From Desulfonatronovibrio sp. (GTDB lineage Bacteria > Desulfobacterota > Desulfovibrionia > Desulfovibrionales > Desulfonatronovibrionaceae), in assembly GCA_003557865.1 (NCBI GenBank), contig PWNK01000014.1:1-36990 (forward strand): DNA of 36,990 nucleotides. Direction: 5' to 3'. The translations under genes were made by a program, and so were the position numbers. Each line of letters begins with the position of its first letter. Position 1 is the first letter of the stretch. The notes beneath the pieces are model-generated. The model was given only the letters and a program-made list of their open reading frames with translations, was not told the DNA's origin and did not search any database. This document shows positions 34,984 to 36,990 of this stretch, in pieces.

Positions 34984-35466
34984 TCAATCCTGGGGATTAT
35001 TCTGGTCTTCTCCTGATTCAGTTTGGTTGTCTTCAATTTCCATCATTCTTCTCCTTTCTTTTTCCCGGATAAAATCCCTGATATCCATGTCAACTCTGAG
35101 AATATGGTTTAACAGCCACTCCCTGAGGAACTCCAGCAGCATCTGGGGGGTCACTGTGCGATGTTTGTAGATGTCGCGCTGGAATTTTTTGACCTTGTCC
35201 ACAAGCTCTTTATGGTCCTGCTGATGTTTGGCTAGTCCGGGATACCTGATTTCTTGCATAAAGGCCTCCTCATCATGGAAATGATAAACCGTGTATTCCC
35301 TGAGTTTTGTAAGCAGGGGGCGAACAGTTTCTTCACCTTCGCCTTGGTCAATCTTGGCCAGAAGTTCATTAACCAGGTCCACCATATGACGGTGCATATT
35401 ATCTATTCGACTGACGTCCAGATTAAGATTTTTATGCCAGGATATCTTTTTCAACTTACCCTCCAT
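34984..35466 (-). CDS. Bacteriohemerythrin
   Basis: ISWHKNLNLDVSRIDNMHRHMVDLVNELL, VYHFHDEEAFM, HQQDHKELVDKV, LLNHILRVDMDI match the diiron-ligand spacing. Confidence 0.93.
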   Translation of the reverse strand: MEGKLKKISWHKNLNLDVSRIDNMHRHMVDLVNELLAKIDQGEGEETVRPLLTKLREYTVYHFHDEEAFMQEIRYPGLAKHQQDHKELVDKVKKFQRDIYKHRTVTPQMLLEFLREWLLNHILRVDMDIRDFIREKERRRMMEIEDNQTESGEDQNNPQD

Positions 35467-35782
35467 AAAATTGACCGGGTACCAGCAAAGCCGGAAAATA
35501 ATGATTAATAATGCCGTAAGGCCTGATAAGTATTAAGGGAAAAGCAATTATTCACCATGGTGTAAGGTCAGCCCCTGTCCTGATTGATTTCTCTTCTGCT
35601 GGAAACCGGCGTGAGCCAAAATCATTAATATGTTCATATTGCCTGGAGACCTTATTAATTTACATGATTCCAGCTATCGTGCTTAGGGTCGTTCAGTCAG
35701 TCAGGAATGCGAAAAACCAAACAGGACAGGGTCGTTGCTAAAAGAAATATAGTGGAAAATAGACACGGGAAAAATCAGAAAA

Positions 35783-36685
35783 TCAACCCGCAGTCAAACG
35801 GTTTCTTCCAGATTGTTTGCTGTCGTACAGAAGCCCGTCAGCCCTCTTGATCAGGCTTTCAGCGGTATCGTCTTTTCTGATGATTGTGGCTCCAACTGAA
35901 ATTGTTACCTGCAGCTTCTGATTGTCATGAATAATATATGAATTTTCTATCAATCGGCAGACCCTGTTGCCTTGGGACACAAGGTTTTTTTCATCAATGT
36001 TGCGAATAATCCCCATAAACTCTTCACCGCCCCAGCGGCCATAAACATCAAAGGGTCTGGCGTTGGATACAAAAGTATCGGCCGCAAATTTTAGAACCCT
36101 GTCACCAATGTCATGTCCATAAGTGTCATTAACCTTTTTAAAATGATCAATATCTATGAGCAGGATGCCAAATGAAACATTAAACCGCTTGTTTTCTTCG
36201 AATCTGTTGGCAAGTTCTCTCTGGATAAAGTTTCTGTTTGCCAATTGAGTGAGATTGTCCAGCAGGGCCAGCTTTTCGAGCTCTTTTATCCGTAAATCAT
36301 TAGCAACCCGGCTTGAAATATCTGAAAACATTTCCACACCACCGATAATATTGCCCTGCTTATCGGTTATTGCCCTTACGCTTATGGATACAGGAACTCG
36401 ATGACCGTCCTTATGATGAAGAAAAACCTCGGCTTCCCGGAAATTTCCGTCGTCTATGGTTTCTGCAAGCGGGCAGTATCCTAAACAAAGGCTTTTTCCC
36501 TGGGCGTCAACGTGGGTCAGGATATTGTCGGAACATGATCTGCCCACAACTTCAGCTGCAGAGAACCCCGAAATATGCTCAGCGGCTTTGTTCCAGTAGG
36601 TAATAACCCGGTCCTGATCAACAAAGTAAATTCCCTCTCTGAGGCTATCAATGATTTTTCGGTAAGTGTTGATTTCCAGGCGCAT
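35783..36685 (-). CDS. PAS-GGDEF diguanylate cyclase
   Basis: IIDSLREGIYFVDQDRVITYWNKAAEHISGFSAAEVVG; DNLTQLANRNFIQREL...LLIDIDHFKKVNDTYGHDIGD...RWGGEEFMGII. Confidence 0.94.
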   Translation of the reverse strand: MRLEINTYRKIIDSLREGIYFVDQDRVITYWNKAAEHISGFSAAEVVGRSCSDNILTHVDAQGKSLCLGYCPLAETIDDGNFREAEVFLHHKDGHRVPVSISVRAITDKQGNIIGGVEMFSDISSRVANDLRIKELEKLALLDNLTQLANRNFIQRELANRFEENKRFNVSFGILLIDIDHFKKVNDTYGHDIGDRVLKFAADTFVSNARPFDVYGRWGGEEFMGIIRNIDEKNLVSQGNRVCRLIENSYIIHDNQKLQVTISVGATIIRKDDTAESLIKRADGLLYDSKQSGRNRLTAG

Positions 36686-36892
36686 AATAATCTCCCAGGC
36701 TTTTTCAAATATAATTCTTCACTTGAGAGTCAAAAGTTAAAGGTCAAAGGTTCACCCGGTTAAACCACGCTTAAGCGTGAATGCCGGAGGCAGTGTTAAC
36801 TGTTTAAAAAATAAAGATAAAGAAATCAAAGACTTAAATTAGCCAAGAGTAACTTCTCAATAGTTCCCTGCAATGGAACCAAAAGAAAACAC

Positions 36893-36981
36893 CTGGACCC
36901 CGGCCTGCGCCGGGGTAACGACCGAGAGAACTCGCCAACGCGGCACTCCATTCCGTCACCCCGGCGCAGGCCGGGGTCCAG
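36893..36981. repeat. GC-rich paired palindromic (REP/BIME-like) repeat
   Basis: CTGGACCCCGGCCTGCGCCGGGGT (36893-36916) and ACCCCGGCGCAGGCCGGGGTCCAG (36958-36981) are perfect inverted copies; each arm is itself a CCCCGGC..GCCGGGG hairpin. Confidence 0.88.
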
Positions 36982-36990
36982 ACAACACGA

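Noticed and set aside
36729-36752. Repeat AGTCAAAAGTTAAAGGTCAAAGGTT, similar in inverse to ACCATTGACCTTTGACTCTCA at the dprA 3' end
   Set aside because: Matches are short and interrupted (about 9-11 bp); not enough to call a dispersed repeat without a genome search.
1-36990. CRISPR array or clear multi-gene defence island
   Set aside because: No regularly spaced direct repeats were seen and no cas, restriction-modification or other recognised defence genes, apart from the orphan vapC.

Overview
This 37-kb window looks like a chromosomal segment from a sulfate-reducing deltaproteobacterium (Desulfovibrionales-like). That lineage is inferred from gene content, namely futalosine-pathway menaquinone genes, AhbA/B-type siroheme decarboxylase next to hemL, a class III cytochrome c, an FmdE/MoeA-type protein and many HDOD/GGDEF regulators. 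Most of it is housekeeping: purL, polyprenyl synthase, mqnD/mqnB/ubiE, hemL, xerC-like recombinase, dprA, ybgF, thyX, ruvABC-yebC, rlmE and tRNA-Ala(CGC). The observations most worth a second look are: (1) a TrmO/TsaA-like domain fused in one ORF to a class II aldolase domain; (2) a 148-bp MITE-like element with perfect 13-bp terminal inverted repeats and an 8-bp direct repeat at its borders; (3) a membrane-anchored class III cytochrome c whose CX4CH motif reads CX4CD, with a Rex-operator-like palindrome just upstream; (4) an acidic coiled-coil protein with PopZ-like architecture; (5) an HDOD-associated N-terminal domain that is fused in one locus and a separate, translationally coupled gene in another; (6) an apparently orphan, 5'-truncated vapC beside tRNA-Ala; (7) a paired GC-rich palindromic repeat at the right edge. 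I found no CRISPR array, prophage, intact IS element or clear multi-gene defence system. All calls come from reading the supplied sequence and translations; no database search was run.
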